Assembly (NCBI RefSeq): GCF_030317105.1
Contig: NZ_JASZYG010000009.1
Coordinates: 124,001-188,000, forward strand
Origin: Variovorax brevis
GTDB taxonomy: Bacteria; Pseudomonadota; Gammaproteobacteria; Burkholderiales; Burkholderiaceae_C
DNA length: 64,000 bases
Direction: 5' to 3'
In this document: positions 43,914-52,033 of the stretch, piece by piece
Layout: each line of letters opens with the position of its first letter
How positions within the stretch are numbered: the stretch's first letter is position 1
Made by a program: the position numbers and the translations under genes
The notes under the pieces: model-generated
Told to the model about the DNA's origin: nothing
The model's input: the letters and a program-made list of their open reading frames with translations, nothing else
The model's database searches: none

Positions 43914-43993
43914 GCGAGGGAGTGTGAATCCGGATTGCTCGCAAGTCGTTGATTTGCATGGGAGTTTGCCTTGAACGAAGGATTCTGGATGCA

Positions 43994-44021
43994 TTGCTCA
44001 TTTAGTGATGACTAGAATAAT
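43994..44021 (+). promoter_or_regulatory. Candidate sigma-70 promoter of rtcR
   Basis: TTGCTC (43994-43999), a 16-base spacer, and AATAAT (44016-44021) lie 24 bases before the rtcR ATG. The AT-rich context stands out from the rest of the divergent gap. CTAG appears twice (44012-44015 and 44024-44027) around the -10, giving some symmetry. The match is moderate. Confidence 0.45.
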
Positions 44022-44045
44022 CGCTAGCCTTTTATTCAGTACCAG

Positions 44046-45659
44046 ATGAAACCCATCGTCGTCATCGGCTTCCTCGGCACCCAACTCGACGCCGGCCGTG
44101 GCGCCGGCCGCTGGGAAAAATGGCGGCCGACGGTATCGCTGGCGCAGCACGAAGACAAGGTCATCCACCGCCTCGAACTCATCTGCACGCGCAACCACCT
44201 CGCGCTGGGCGAACTGGTCAAGGCCGACCTGGCGAGCATCTCGCCCGAGACAACGGTGAATCTGGTCGTGATGGACATCACCGACCCGTGGGATTTCGGC
44301 GAGGTCTATTCGCGCCTCTTCGACTGGGCGCGCGGTTACGCCTTTGACACGGAGCGCGAGCAGTACTGGGCGCACATCACCACCGGCACGCACGTCGCGC
44401 AGATCTGCATGTTCCTTCTGTCGGAGTCGCGCGTCATTCCCGGCGTGCTGGCGCAAAGCTCGCCGCCGCGGCGGCAGGTCGCGGGCGACCCCGGCAGCGT
44501 GGCGCTGATCGACCTCGACCTGTCGCGCTACGACGCCATCGCGCGGCGCTTCGACGCCGAGCAGCAGGACGCGGTCGCGTTCCTGAAAAGCGGCATCGCC
44601 ACGCGCAACGCGCGCTTCAACGCGCTCATCGAGGAAATCGAGCACGTCGCGGTGCGCTCGCGCGCGCCCATCCTGCTGGTCGGGCCGACCGGCGCGGGCA
44701 AGTCATTTCTGGCGAGGCGCATGTTCGAGCTGAAGAAGGCGCGACGACAAGTGGGGGCTGGCGCATTCGTCGAGGTCAACTGCGCCACCTTGCGTGGCGA
44801 CGGCGCGGCGTCCACGCTGTTCGGCCACAAGAAGGGCGCCTTCACCGGCGCGGCCACCGAGCGCGCCGGGCTGCTGCGCACCGCGCACGAAGGCGTGCTG
44901 TTCCTGGACGAGATCGGCGAACTCGGACTTGACGAACAAGCCATGCTGCTCAAGGCCATCGAGGAGAAGCGCTTCTTTCCGATGGGCGCCGACCGCGAGG
45001 TGGCGAGCGACTTCCAACTCATCGCGGGCAGCAATCGCGACCTGCGCGAGGAAGTGGCCGCCGGGCGCTTTCGCGATGACCTGTTTGCGCGCATCAACCT
45101 GTGGACCTACGCGCTGCCGGGGCTGGCGCAGCGGCCCGAGGACATCGAGCCGAATGTGGAGCATCTGCTCTCGCTGTACGCGAGCGAGACCAGCCGCGTC
45201 GTGCGCTTCAACGTCGAGGCGCGCGCTGCGTACCTGCGATTCGCGCAGAGCGGTGACGCGCCATGGAGCGGCAACTTCCGCGACCTCTCCGCCAGCGTGA
45301 CGCGGCTGGCGACGCTGGCCGATGGCGGACGCATCACGGTCGCGCTGGTCGAGGCCGAAATAGCGCGCTTGCGCTGGTTGTGGCAGCGCGCGGCGCCGCG
45401 GGCGGCCATGGCTGCTGCGCAAGGCGTCGACGTCGCCGCCTTGCTCGGCCCCGGGCGCGATGCGGCGCTCGACCTGTTCGACCGCCTGCAACTTGAAGCG
45501 GTGCTGCGCGTGTGCCGGCAGGCGCGCACGCTGTCAGATGCGGGGCGCCAGTTGTTCAACGCGTCACGCACGCAGCGCAGCGTGGTCAATGACGCGGACA
45601 GGCTGCGCAAGTACCTTGGCAAGCATGGGTTGAGTTGGGAGGCGGTCAGCGTGGGTTGA
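44046..45659 (+). CDS. rtcR: RtcR, CARF-containing sigma-54 activator of the RNA-repair operon
   Basis: A 537-residue bacterial enhancer-binding protein. Residues about 1-180 are the RtcR sensor, known as a CARF-type domain that senses RNA-derived cyclic-phosphate or oligonucleotide signals (MKPIVVIGFLGTQLDAGRG, LVVMDITDPWDFGEVYS). The AAA+ domain has Walker A VGPTGAGKS (212-220), GAFTGA (264-269) for sigma-54 contact, and Walker B VLFLDEIGE (284-292). A C-terminal HTH is expected in LSDAGRQLFNASRTQRSV. It is divergent from rtcB and the sigma-54 promoter. RNA damage should therefore switch on the rtcB-rnz-rlaP-rtcA operon. Confidence 0.94.
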   Translation: MKPIVVIGFLGTQLDAGRGAGRWEKWRPTVSLAQHEDKVIHRLELICTRNHLALGELVKADLASISPETTVNLVVMDITDPWDFGEVYSRLFDWARGYAFDTEREQYWAHITTGTHVAQICMFLLSESRVIPGVLAQSSPPRRQVAGDPGSVALIDLDLSRYDAIARRFDAEQQDAVAFLKSGIATRNARFNALIEEIEHVAVRSRAPILLVGPTGAGKSFLARRMFELKKARRQVGAGAFVEVNCATLRGDGAASTLFGHKKGAFTGAATERAGLLRTAHEGVLFLDEIGELGLDEQAMLLKAIEEKRFFPMGADREVASDFQLIAGSNRDLREEVAAGRFRDDLFARINLWTYALPGLAQRPEDIEPNVEHLLSLYASETSRVVRFNVEARAAYLRFAQSGDAPWSGNFRDLSASVTRLATLADGGRITVALVEAEIARLRWLWQRAAPRAAMAAAQGVDVAALLGPGRDAALDLFDRLQLEAVLRVCRQARTLSDAGRQLFNASRTQRSVVNDADRLRKYLGKHGLSWEAVSVG

Positions 45660-45723
45660 TGGTTTAGCGTTCCGGTGAGAACGCCTAAGCGGCTTGAACG
45701 CTCTCGTGGGAGCGCTTGATCGC

Positions 45724-46965
45724 TCAGGAATAGATCACCCCGCCCTTCATCACCATCCCCAGGTTGCCCTGGTGCTGCAACAGACTCACATCTGCCAGCG
45801 GGTCCCCTTTCACCAGCAGCAGATCCGCCAGATAGCCCTCGCGCACCAGCCCCAGTTCGTCGCCCAAGCCCATCAGGTCCGCGCCGACGGTGGTGGCGCT
45901 GCGCAGCGCCTCGGCCGGCGTGAAGCCGAGGTAGTTCACGAAATGCGCAATGTCCCGCGCGTTGGTCCCCATCGGCGTGATGGTGAAGCCGTAGTCGCCG
46001 CCCACCACGATCCGCACGCCCCGGCGACGCAGTTGCTGATAGGTCGACACGCAGCTCTCGAACTTGTGCGCCAGCTTCATGCGCTCGACCGTCTCACGCG
46101 GCAGGCCGAACTTCTCGTGTTCAATGAAGGCGTTGTGCAGCAGACCGAAGGCCGGGCCGACGAACAGCTTGTCCTTGTGTGCCTCGAGCAGGTCGAGCGC
46201 CTCGCCGTCGGCGTAGTCGCAGTGGTAGATGCAGTCGATGCCCGCCCGCACCGCCAGCTTCACGCTCTCGCTGGAGCGCGCATGCGCCACCGTGGTCTTG
46301 CCGTACTTGCGCGCAATCTCCATGAAGGCGTCGAGTTCGTCCACGCACAAGGGCGTTTGTTCGGCCAGCGCGTGCGGCACGAACTGGTCGCCCGAGATAT
46401 TGATCTTCAGGTTGTCGACGCCTTCGCGCACGCAGGTGCGCACGGCTTGCCGCATCGCCATGGGCCCGTCGACCACCAGGCCGAAGCCCGTGCGGTCTTG
46501 ATGCATCTGGCCTTCATCGCCCAGCCCGCCCGTCACTGTGAGTTCCGGGCTGGCGGCACGCAGGCGCGGCCCCGCCAGCTGGCCCGAATCGATCGCGTTG
46601 CGCAAGGCCACGTCGATGCGCATGCGTGCTGACGCGGCCGAAAAGGCGCTGGTGAATCCGTGTCGCAGCAGCAGCGTCGCGTTGGCGGCGGAGGCCAGGG
46701 TGTGGTCTTCCGGCGGGATGTTGCCGACGTCGGCGTTGCTGGCCAGCGCGGTAAAGGACAGGTGGCAGTGGCCCTCGACCATGCCCGGCATGAGCGTGCA
46801 GCCTGTGCCATCGACGATGCGGTCGATGGCCTTGGCCTGGTCGCGCAGGGCGCCGCGGCGGCCGTTGACCTGCGCGATGCGCTGGCCGTCCACCAGCACG
46901 TCCGCCGCCTGGCGCTCCGTGCGTTCCGAATCCCAGACGAGCGCGTTTTCGATCAGCGTCAACAT
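45724..46965 (-). CDS. Amidohydrolase-family metal-dependent hydrolase
   Basis: A 413-residue amidohydrolase. The metal motif is MVEGHCHLS (H66, H68). DNLKINISGDQF carries the probable carboxylated lysine, and VAHARS and CIYHCDYAD carry further His ligands. GGDYGFTITPMG carries the catalytic Asp. The C-terminal VREGYLADLLLVKGDPLADV strand pair is typical of imidazolonepropionase/prolidase-like members. The substrate is unknown. ATG at 46965 is preceded by a purine-rich GGCGGCCCC stretch rather than a clear Shine-Dalgarno; the longer frame upstream is not family-like. It converges on rtcR. Confidence 0.85.
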   Translation of the reverse strand: MLTLIENALVWDSERTERQAADVLVDGQRIAQVNGRRGALRDQAKAIDRIVDGTGCTLMPGMVEGHCHLSFTALASNADVGNIPPEDHTLASAANATLLLRHGFTSAFSAASARMRIDVALRNAIDSGQLAGPRLRAASPELTVTGGLGDEGQMHQDRTGFGLVVDGPMAMRQAVRTCVREGVDNLKINISGDQFVPHALAEQTPLCVDELDAFMEIARKYGKTTVAHARSSESVKLAVRAGIDCIYHCDYADGEALDLLEAHKDKLFVGPAFGLLHNAFIEHEKFGLPRETVERMKLAHKFESCVSTYQQLRRRGVRIVVGGDYGFTITPMGTNARDIAHFVNYLGFTPAEALRSATTVGADLMGLGDELGLVREGYLADLLLVKGDPLADVSLLQHQGNLGMVMKGGVIYS

Positions 46966-47078
46966 GGGGCCGCCTCTTCTTGTCTCTGGAAGATGCGCAG
47001 TGTCGATCCGGCGTTCGTTCGCCGCAACCGTCAATTGACGCGCACGGCGCCGCCCGCGAACAAATTCGGGGTAAACGC

Positions 47079-48074
47079 TCAGTCCCGGCGCGCCTCGGCC
47101 GGGGTCACCTGCAGGTAAAGCGCCTGCGCGCCCCGCAGGATGCGCAGCACGCACAGCTTGCCGATGCGCGACTCGTCGAGCAACCGTTGCAAGTCATCGA
47201 CCGTGCGGGCCGGCGCACCGTCGATGCCGACGATGAGGTCGTCGGCGCGCAAGCCGCTGCGGCCCGCGGGCGAATCGGGCTGAACCTCGGTCACGCGAAC
47301 GCAGCTTTCCTGCTCCACCGCCAGCACGCGCGCCACGCGTCGCGACATCGGCACCGTGGACCCCGACAGCCCGATGTACGCCCGGCGCACCCGGCCGTGC
47401 GTGAAAAACTGGGTCACCACCCACTTGGCCGAATTCACCGCCACCGCAAAGCAAATGGCCTGCGCGCCCGGAATGATCGCTGTGTTGACGCCGATCACCC
47501 GACCCCGCGTGTCCAGCAGCGGGCCGCCCGAATTGCCGGGGTTGAGCGCCGCGTCCGTCTGGATCACGTTGTCGATCATCCGGCCGGCGTTCGAGCGCAG
47601 CGATCTTCCCAGCGCCGACACGATGCCGCTGGTCACCGTGTGGTTGAAACCCAGCGGATTGCCGATGGCGATGGCCACCTGCCCGACGCGCAGCCGGGAC
47701 GAGTCGCCCAGCACCACGTGCGGCAGCGAGCGGCTGGCGCCGATGCGCAGCACCGCCAGATCGGTGGCGGGGTCTTCGCCGACCAGCTGGGCGTCGCTGC
47801 GCGTGCCGTCGGGCCGCATCACCTCCAGGGAGGTGGCGCCGTGCACCACGTGGCTGTTGGTCAGCAGGTACCCGTCGGGGGTGAAGAGAAAGCCGGAGCC
47901 CGCACCGCTTTGCCGGCCGCGCCCACCGGTCTTGTGGGCTGCGATATACACCACCGCGTCCTGCACCTGCTCCACGGTCGATGCGACCGCCTCGGAATAG
48001 GCATCGAGGAGAAGGCTGTCGTCGTCAGGCTGTGCCGCTGCCGGCTGCCCGGGGAAGTTTGGTCGGTCACCCAT
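47079..48074 (-). CDS. HtrA/Deg-like serine protease with PDZ domain, no visible signal peptide
   Basis: A 331-residue S1C protease. The triad is H75 (TNSHVVHG), D105 (TDLAVLRI) and S182 (LNPGNSGGPLLD). One PDZ domain follows (about 235-325; AYIGLSGS, VTEVQPDSPAGRSGLRADDLIVGIDG). Unlike periplasmic DegP/DegS, the N-terminus (MGDRPNFPGQPAAAQPDDD) is hydrophilic, with no signal peptide or membrane anchor from either possible ATG (48074 or 48128). It may act in the cytoplasm, or the true start may have been lost. Its role is unknown. Confidence 0.85.
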   Translation of the reverse strand: MGDRPNFPGQPAAAQPDDDSLLLDAYSEAVASTVEQVQDAVVYIAAHKTGGRGRQSGAGSGFLFTPDGYLLTNSHVVHGATSLEVMRPDGTRSDAQLVGEDPATDLAVLRIGASRSLPHVVLGDSSRLRVGQVAIAIGNPLGFNHTVTSGIVSALGRSLRSNAGRMIDNVIQTDAALNPGNSGGPLLDTRGRVIGVNTAIIPGAQAICFAVAVNSAKWVVTQFFTHGRVRRAYIGLSGSTVPMSRRVARVLAVEQESCVRVTEVQPDSPAGRSGLRADDLIVGIDGAPARTVDDLQRLLDESRIGKLCVLRILRGAQALYLQVTPAEARRD

Positions 48075-48150
48075 GTCTTTGCTTTCGACGTAAGTGCCAC
48101 AGTTGGTGGCGCGGGGCGCGAAACGCAAGATGGTCGCCGGAATCCGAATT

Positions 48151-48321
48151 TCAGTGGTAGTCGTCTTCGCGCTGATGGCGGATCGCAGCGATGACCACGG
48201 TCTCCCGGGAGACGATTTCGAATAGCGCGACGTAGCCGCTCTTGCCGAACGGAATCACCAGTTCGCGGACGAACGAATCATCTCCGGCCTTGCGGCAGCT
48301 GAAGGGTGAAAAGCGTGGTGC
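48151..48321 (-). pseudogene. Truncated ParE/RelE-type toxin remnant
   Basis: Directly after the antitoxin stop, and in the same frame, an open stretch of 56 codons without a start ends in DDSFVRELVIPFGKSGYV, FEIVSRETVVIAAIRHQR and EDDYH. These are the typical C-terminal strands of a ParE/RelE toxin (pattern I-x-A-I-R-H-Q-R-E). About 40 N-terminal residues of a normal 95-100-residue toxin are missing, so it is a deletion remnant and unlikely to be active. Confidence 0.65.
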
Positions 48322-48498
48322 TCAGCGGACGGGCGGTTGGCGTTTTGCCGCTGCGGCCAACTTCTTCCTGAGCTTGTCCATCACATCGGCAGCCTCGACG
48401 TACGCGCCGGACTGCTTCGCGTCCGCAAGCGAACGAAGAGCTCGCGATACAAATTCGGCTTGATCGACTCGAACGGAGGGAGTGGAGGTCGCTTTCAT
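48322..48498 (-). CDS. ParD-like antitoxin (58 aa), partner toxin degraded
   Basis: A short protein, MKATSTPSVRVDQAEFVSRA followed by LADAKQSGAYVEAADVMDKL and a Lys/Ala-rich tail. The F-x-x-R-A-x-x-S-L-A-D-A and G-x-Y-V-x-A-A-D-V pattern resembles ParD-type antitoxins, in which an N-terminal DNA-binding part precedes a toxin-binding helix. ATG at 48498 is used; a TTG nine bases upstream is possible. The toxin reading frame behind it is truncated, so this is an orphan antitoxin. Confidence 0.65.
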   Translation of the reverse strand: MKATSTPSVRVDQAEFVSRALRSLADAKQSGAYVEAADVMDKLRKKLAAAAKRQPPVR

Positions 48499-48513
48499 GT
48501 GGCCCAATTGACG

Positions 48514-49239
48514 TCAAAACAGCCGAAACACCAGCGGCATCAAAAGCGCCGCCAGCACCACCTGCATGCCCAACGCCAGTCCGGCGTAGGCGCCGGCATT
48601 CGGATCCACCTGCAGCGATCGCGCCGCGCCGATGCCGTGCGACGCCGTCCCCAGGGCAAATCCGCGCGCCGCAAAGCCGGCCGGATCGGTCGAGATGCGC
48701 ATGAGGTCGAAGAGGTACTTGCCCGTCAGCGCGCCGATCATCCCGGTCAGCACCGCGAAGACGGCCGACAGTGCCGGAATGCCGCCGATCTTTTCGGCAA
48801 TGCCCATGGCGACCGGCGCCGTGACCGACTTCGGCGCCAGCGACAGCACGACGTCGTGCGGCAGTCCGACGGCCCATCCCAGCGCCAGCGCCGACCCGCT
48901 GGCCGCCGCGCCACCCAGCAGGGCCGCGAGCACGATGCGACCGAAGCGCTCGCGCAACTCGACCCGGCGCTGCCACAGCGGCCACGCCAGCGCGACGACG
49001 GCGGGCCCGAGCAGGAAGTGGATGAACTGCGCGCCGGCAAAGTAGGTCGGGTAGTCGACTCCCGTCGCCAGCAAGCCACCGGCCAGCACGACGACAGACC
49101 ACAGCACCGGATTCGCCCAGGGTGCGCCGCCCAACCGGACGTAGGTCGCCTGCGCCAGCAGGTACATCACCAGCGTTGCCGTGAGTCCGAAGAGCGGCGA
49201 GGCCGAGAGGTAGATCCAGAGTTCGACGAAGCGGGGCAT
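48514..49239 (-). CDS. lrgB: LrgB/CidB-family membrane protein
   Basis: A 241-residue LrgB (YohK) homologue with about six to eight membrane helices. Conserved segments are YFAGAQFIHFLLGPAVVALA, LSLAPKSVTAPVAMGIAEKIGG and LGTASHGIGAARSL. In other bacteria LrgAB modulates murein hydrolase activity or exports small metabolites such as pyruvate. It lies 4 bases after lrgA and is its usual partner. Confidence 0.9.
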   Translation of the reverse strand: MPRFVELWIYLSASPLFGLTATLVMYLLAQATYVRLGGAPWANPVLWSVVVLAGGLLATGVDYPTYFAGAQFIHFLLGPAVVALAWPLWQRRVELRERFGRIVLAALLGGAAASGSALALGWAVGLPHDVVLSLAPKSVTAPVAMGIAEKIGGIPALSAVFAVLTGMIGALTGKYLFDLMRISTDPAGFAARGFALGTASHGIGAARSLQVDPNAGAYAGLALGMQVVLAALLMPLVFRLF

Positions 49240-49243
49240 GCGT

Positions 49244-49594
49244 TCAGCCTTCCCTCGATGCGGGCCGGGGCCACCACAGCACGGCCGCCGTCACGCCAAG
49301 GCCGATCCATGTGGACACCGCGATCACGAAAAGCATGCGTCCCCCGTACTGCGCCAGCAACGCCAAGTGCGTCATCACGCCGACCCCGACGGGGATGAAG
49401 AGCAGCGAAAGATGCGAGAGCAGGAAGTTCGCGCATTCGCCCACCGGCTCGCGCACCCGCGGGAACCGCAAGGCCACGAGCATCAGCATCAGGCCCACCA
49501 CGGGGCCGGGCAAGGGCAGCGAAAAGGCCCGGGTCAGCACCTCGCCAACGGACTGGCACACCAGCAACCAGGCAAGACCGCGCAATCCGTTCAT
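49244..49594 (-). CDS. lrgA: LrgA/CidA-family holin-like protein
   Basis: A 116-residue holin-like protein with four hydrophobic helices. Family marks are LPLPGPVVGLMLMLVAL and LSLLFIPVGVGVMTH. It works with LrgB. The two genes form a compact operon whose promoter must lie in the 63 bases before 49657, between it and purU. There is no LytTR regulator nearby. Confidence 0.9.
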   Translation of the reverse strand: MNGLRGLAWLLVCQSVGEVLTRAFSLPLPGPVVGLMLMLVALRFPRVREPVGECANFLLSHLSLLFIPVGVGVMTHLALLAQYGGRMLFVIAVSTWIGLGVTAAVLWWPRPASREG

Positions 49595-49657
49595 GCGTGA
49601 GCACTACGCCTTTCCATGGTGCAGGTGAGGGGCTCGCGGTCCATGGGAGCCCGGCGA

Positions 49658-50506
49658 CTATTTGAAGATCACCGTCTTGTGCCCATTGAGCAGCACGCGG
49701 TGCTCGCTGTGCCACTTCACCGCACGCGCCAGCACCTGGCTTTCGGTGTCGCGGCCGCGGGCCGTGAGGCTTTCGACCGTGTCGGTGTGGTCGGCGCGCG
49801 CCACGTCCTGCTCGATGATCGGGCCTTCGTCCAGGTCGGCCGTCACGTAGTGCGCGGTGGCGCCGATCAGCTTCACGCCACGGTCATGGGCCTGGTAGTA
49901 GGGCTTGGCGCCCTTGAAGCTGGGCAGGAAGGAGTGGTGGATGTTGATGGCGCGGCCTTCCAGCTTGGCGCACAGGTCGTTGCTCAGCACCTGCATGTAG
50001 CGCGCGAGCACCACGAGTTCGGCGCCTTCTTCCTGGATGATCTCGAACTGCTTCGCCTCCGCCTGCGCCTTGGTCGCGGCCGTCACCGGGATGTGGTGGA
50101 AAGGCACGTTGTAGCTGGCCGCCAGTTGATAGAACTCGCGATGGTTCGAGATGATGGCGCCGATGTCGATGGACAGCAGTCCGCTCTTCCAGCGGAACAG
50201 CAGGTCGTTCAGGCAGTGGCCTTCCTTGCTGACCAGGATGACCGTCTTCATCGGCTGCGTGGCGGCGTGAAGCTTCCAGTTCATGTGGAAGGGCGTGGCA
50301 AAGGCCTCGAGCTGCGACTTCAGGGCAACCTCGTCGTGGTCGCCGCAGGCAAAGCGCACGCGCATGAAGAACAGGCCCGTGTCGTGGTCGTTGTACTGCG
50401 CTGCCTCTTCGATGTTGCCGCCACGTTCGAGCAGAAAGCCGGAAACGGCGTGCACGATGCCGGTTCGGTCGGGACAGGAAAGGGTGAGGATGTACGCGGA
50501 GGTCAT
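49658..50506 (-). CDS. purU: Formyltetrahydrofolate deformylase PurU
   Basis: A 282-residue enzyme that hydrolyses 10-formyl-THF to formate and THF, balancing one-carbon pools. An N-terminal ACT domain (YILTLSCPDRTGIVHAVSGFL) precedes the formyltransferase-like catalytic domain, with INIHHSFLPSFKGAKPY and GATAHYVTADLDEGPIIEQD (catalytic Asn/His/Asp region). ATG at 50506 is chosen because the ACT domain begins there; the longer frame adds only arginine-rich, non-conserved sequence. Confidence 0.95.
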   Translation of the reverse strand: MTSAYILTLSCPDRTGIVHAVSGFLLERGGNIEEAAQYNDHDTGLFFMRVRFACGDHDEVALKSQLEAFATPFHMNWKLHAATQPMKTVILVSKEGHCLNDLLFRWKSGLLSIDIGAIISNHREFYQLAASYNVPFHHIPVTAATKAQAEAKQFEIIQEEGAELVVLARYMQVLSNDLCAKLEGRAINIHHSFLPSFKGAKPYYQAHDRGVKLIGATAHYVTADLDEGPIIEQDVARADHTDTVESLTARGRDTESQVLARAVKWHSEHRVLLNGHKTVIFK

Positions 50507-50664
50507 AAGGGCGGTGATTGTCGCAGGGGCGCGCCGACGGGTGCGCCGGCCGGTCAATACCCCCGCCGAACCCCGCATCCCGCTGCCCGGCACCTTTTCC
50601 GCCTGAAAGCGTTTGCAGTGCCAGAATGTGTGGCTCGAACAGCTTGCCGCACAGGAGCGAATTC

Positions 50665-51999
50665 ATGGCTTACAACGATTTCAGCATGGACAACCAGTGG
50701 TTGCCCTTCACCCCCAACCGCGCCTTCAAGAAAGACCCGCGCGTCTTCGTGGCTGCCGACGGCATGGAATTCACCACGCACGACGGCAACAAGGTCATCG
50801 ACGGCATCTCGTCGCTGTGGTGCGTCGGCGCGGGCCACAACCGCAAGCAGATCAACGAGGCGATCAAGAAGCAACTCGACACGCTGGACTACGCCACCGC
50901 TTTCCAGGTGAGCAACGACCAGGCCTTCAAGGCGGCCGAGATGATCGCGGCCATGGCGCCCGGCGACCTGAACAAGGTGCTGTTCTGCAATTCCGGCAGT
51001 GAAGCGGCCGACACCTCGATGAAGGTGGCGCTGGCCTACCACCGCGCGCGCGGCGAGGGCCACCGCAACCTGTTCATCGGCCGCGAGAAGGGCTACCACG
51101 GCGTGGGCTTCGGCGGCATGTCGGTGGGCGGCATTCCGGGCAATCGCAAGGTGTTCGGCTCGGCCTTCCTGCCGCGCGTGGACCACATGCGCTTCATTCA
51201 CGACCCGGTGAACAACGCCTACATCCACAACCAGGAGCCGGTGTGGAACGAAGACCCGCTGGCCGACCTGGAGCAACGCATCCTGCCGCTGCACGACCCG
51301 AGCAACGTGGCGGCGATCATCGTGGAGCCGGTGGCGGGCTCGGCGGGCTGGTACCTGCCGCCCAAGGGCTACCTGCAGAAGCTGCGCGAGATCTGCGACA
51401 AGCACGGCATCCTGCTGATTTTTGATGAGGTCATCACCGGCTTCGGACGCATGGGCACCAATTTCGCGTCGGATTATTTCGGCGTGGTGCCCGACATGCT
51501 GAACTTCGCCAAGTGCGTGACCAACGGCGTGATTCCGCTGGGCGGCGTGATCTGCCGCGACAAGCTGTACGACGCGATGATGAACACCAACGCGCCGGAG
51601 CACGTGGTGGAGTTCTTCCACGGCTACACCTACTCGGGCCACCCGGTGGCGTGCGCGGCGGCGATTGCGACACTCGACCTCTTCAAGCAAGAGGGACTGT
51701 TCTCGCGCGCCGGCGAAATGGGCAAGGTGCTGGGCGATGCCTTCCACAGCACGTTCAAGGGGCTGCCGAACGTCATCGGCATTCGCAGCCTGGGCCTGGC
51801 GGCGGCGGTCGAGTTGGCGCCCATCGCCGGCTTGCCGGGCAAGCGCGCCTACGACATCTTCCTGGACTGCTTCCACAAGGGCGCGCTGGTGCGCCCGGCC
51901 GGTGACGTGCTGGTGATCGCGCCGCCGTACATAGTTGAGAAGTCGCACATCGACACGCTGGTCAACACGCTGGCGGATTCGATCAAGAAGAACGCCTGA
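50665..51999 (+). CDS. Class III aminotransferase, beta-alanine:pyruvate (omega-amino-acid) type
   Basis: A 444-residue PLP enzyme. It begins DNQWLPFTPNRAFKKDPRVF, matching beta-alanine--pyruvate/omega-amino-acid transaminases. LWCVGAGHNRK, FCNSGSEAADTSMK, LLIFDEVITGFGRMG and the PLP-Schiff-base K283 (NFAKCVTNGVIPLGGV) are conserved. It moves the amino group of beta-alanine or another omega-amine to pyruvate. ATG at 50665 follows AGGAG. It is divergent from purU across 158 bp and ends at a good terminator. Confidence 0.9.
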   Translation: MAYNDFSMDNQWLPFTPNRAFKKDPRVFVAADGMEFTTHDGNKVIDGISSLWCVGAGHNRKQINEAIKKQLDTLDYATAFQVSNDQAFKAAEMIAAMAPGDLNKVLFCNSGSEAADTSMKVALAYHRARGEGHRNLFIGREKGYHGVGFGGMSVGGIPGNRKVFGSAFLPRVDHMRFIHDPVNNAYIHNQEPVWNEDPLADLEQRILPLHDPSNVAAIIVEPVAGSAGWYLPPKGYLQKLREICDKHGILLIFDEVITGFGRMGTNFASDYFGVVPDMLNFAKCVTNGVIPLGGVICRDKLYDAMMNTNAPEHVVEFFHGYTYSGHPVACAAAIATLDLFKQEGLFSRAGEMGKVLGDAFHSTFKGLPNVIGIRSLGLAAAVELAPIAGLPGKRAYDIFLDCFHKGALVRPAGDVLVIAPPYIVEKSHIDTLVNTLADSIKKNA

Positions 52000-52001
52000 T
52001 G

Positions 52002-52031
52002 GGCCGCGGGCTGCACGCCGCGGTCGTTTTT
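52002..52031 (+). terminator. Intrinsic terminator after the omega-aminotransferase
   Basis: GGCCGCGG (52002-52009) pairs with CCGCGGTC (52018-52025), including one G-U pair, around an 8-base loop. GTTTTT follows. It sits three bases past the aminotransferase stop. Confidence 0.75.
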
Positions 52032-52033
52032 GA

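Noticed and set aside
45667..45715. Two small hairpins (GCGTTC...GAACGC and a weaker one) between rtcR and the amidohydrolase gene
   Set aside because: Stems are short, there is no T-run on either strand, and they are probably not intrinsic terminators.
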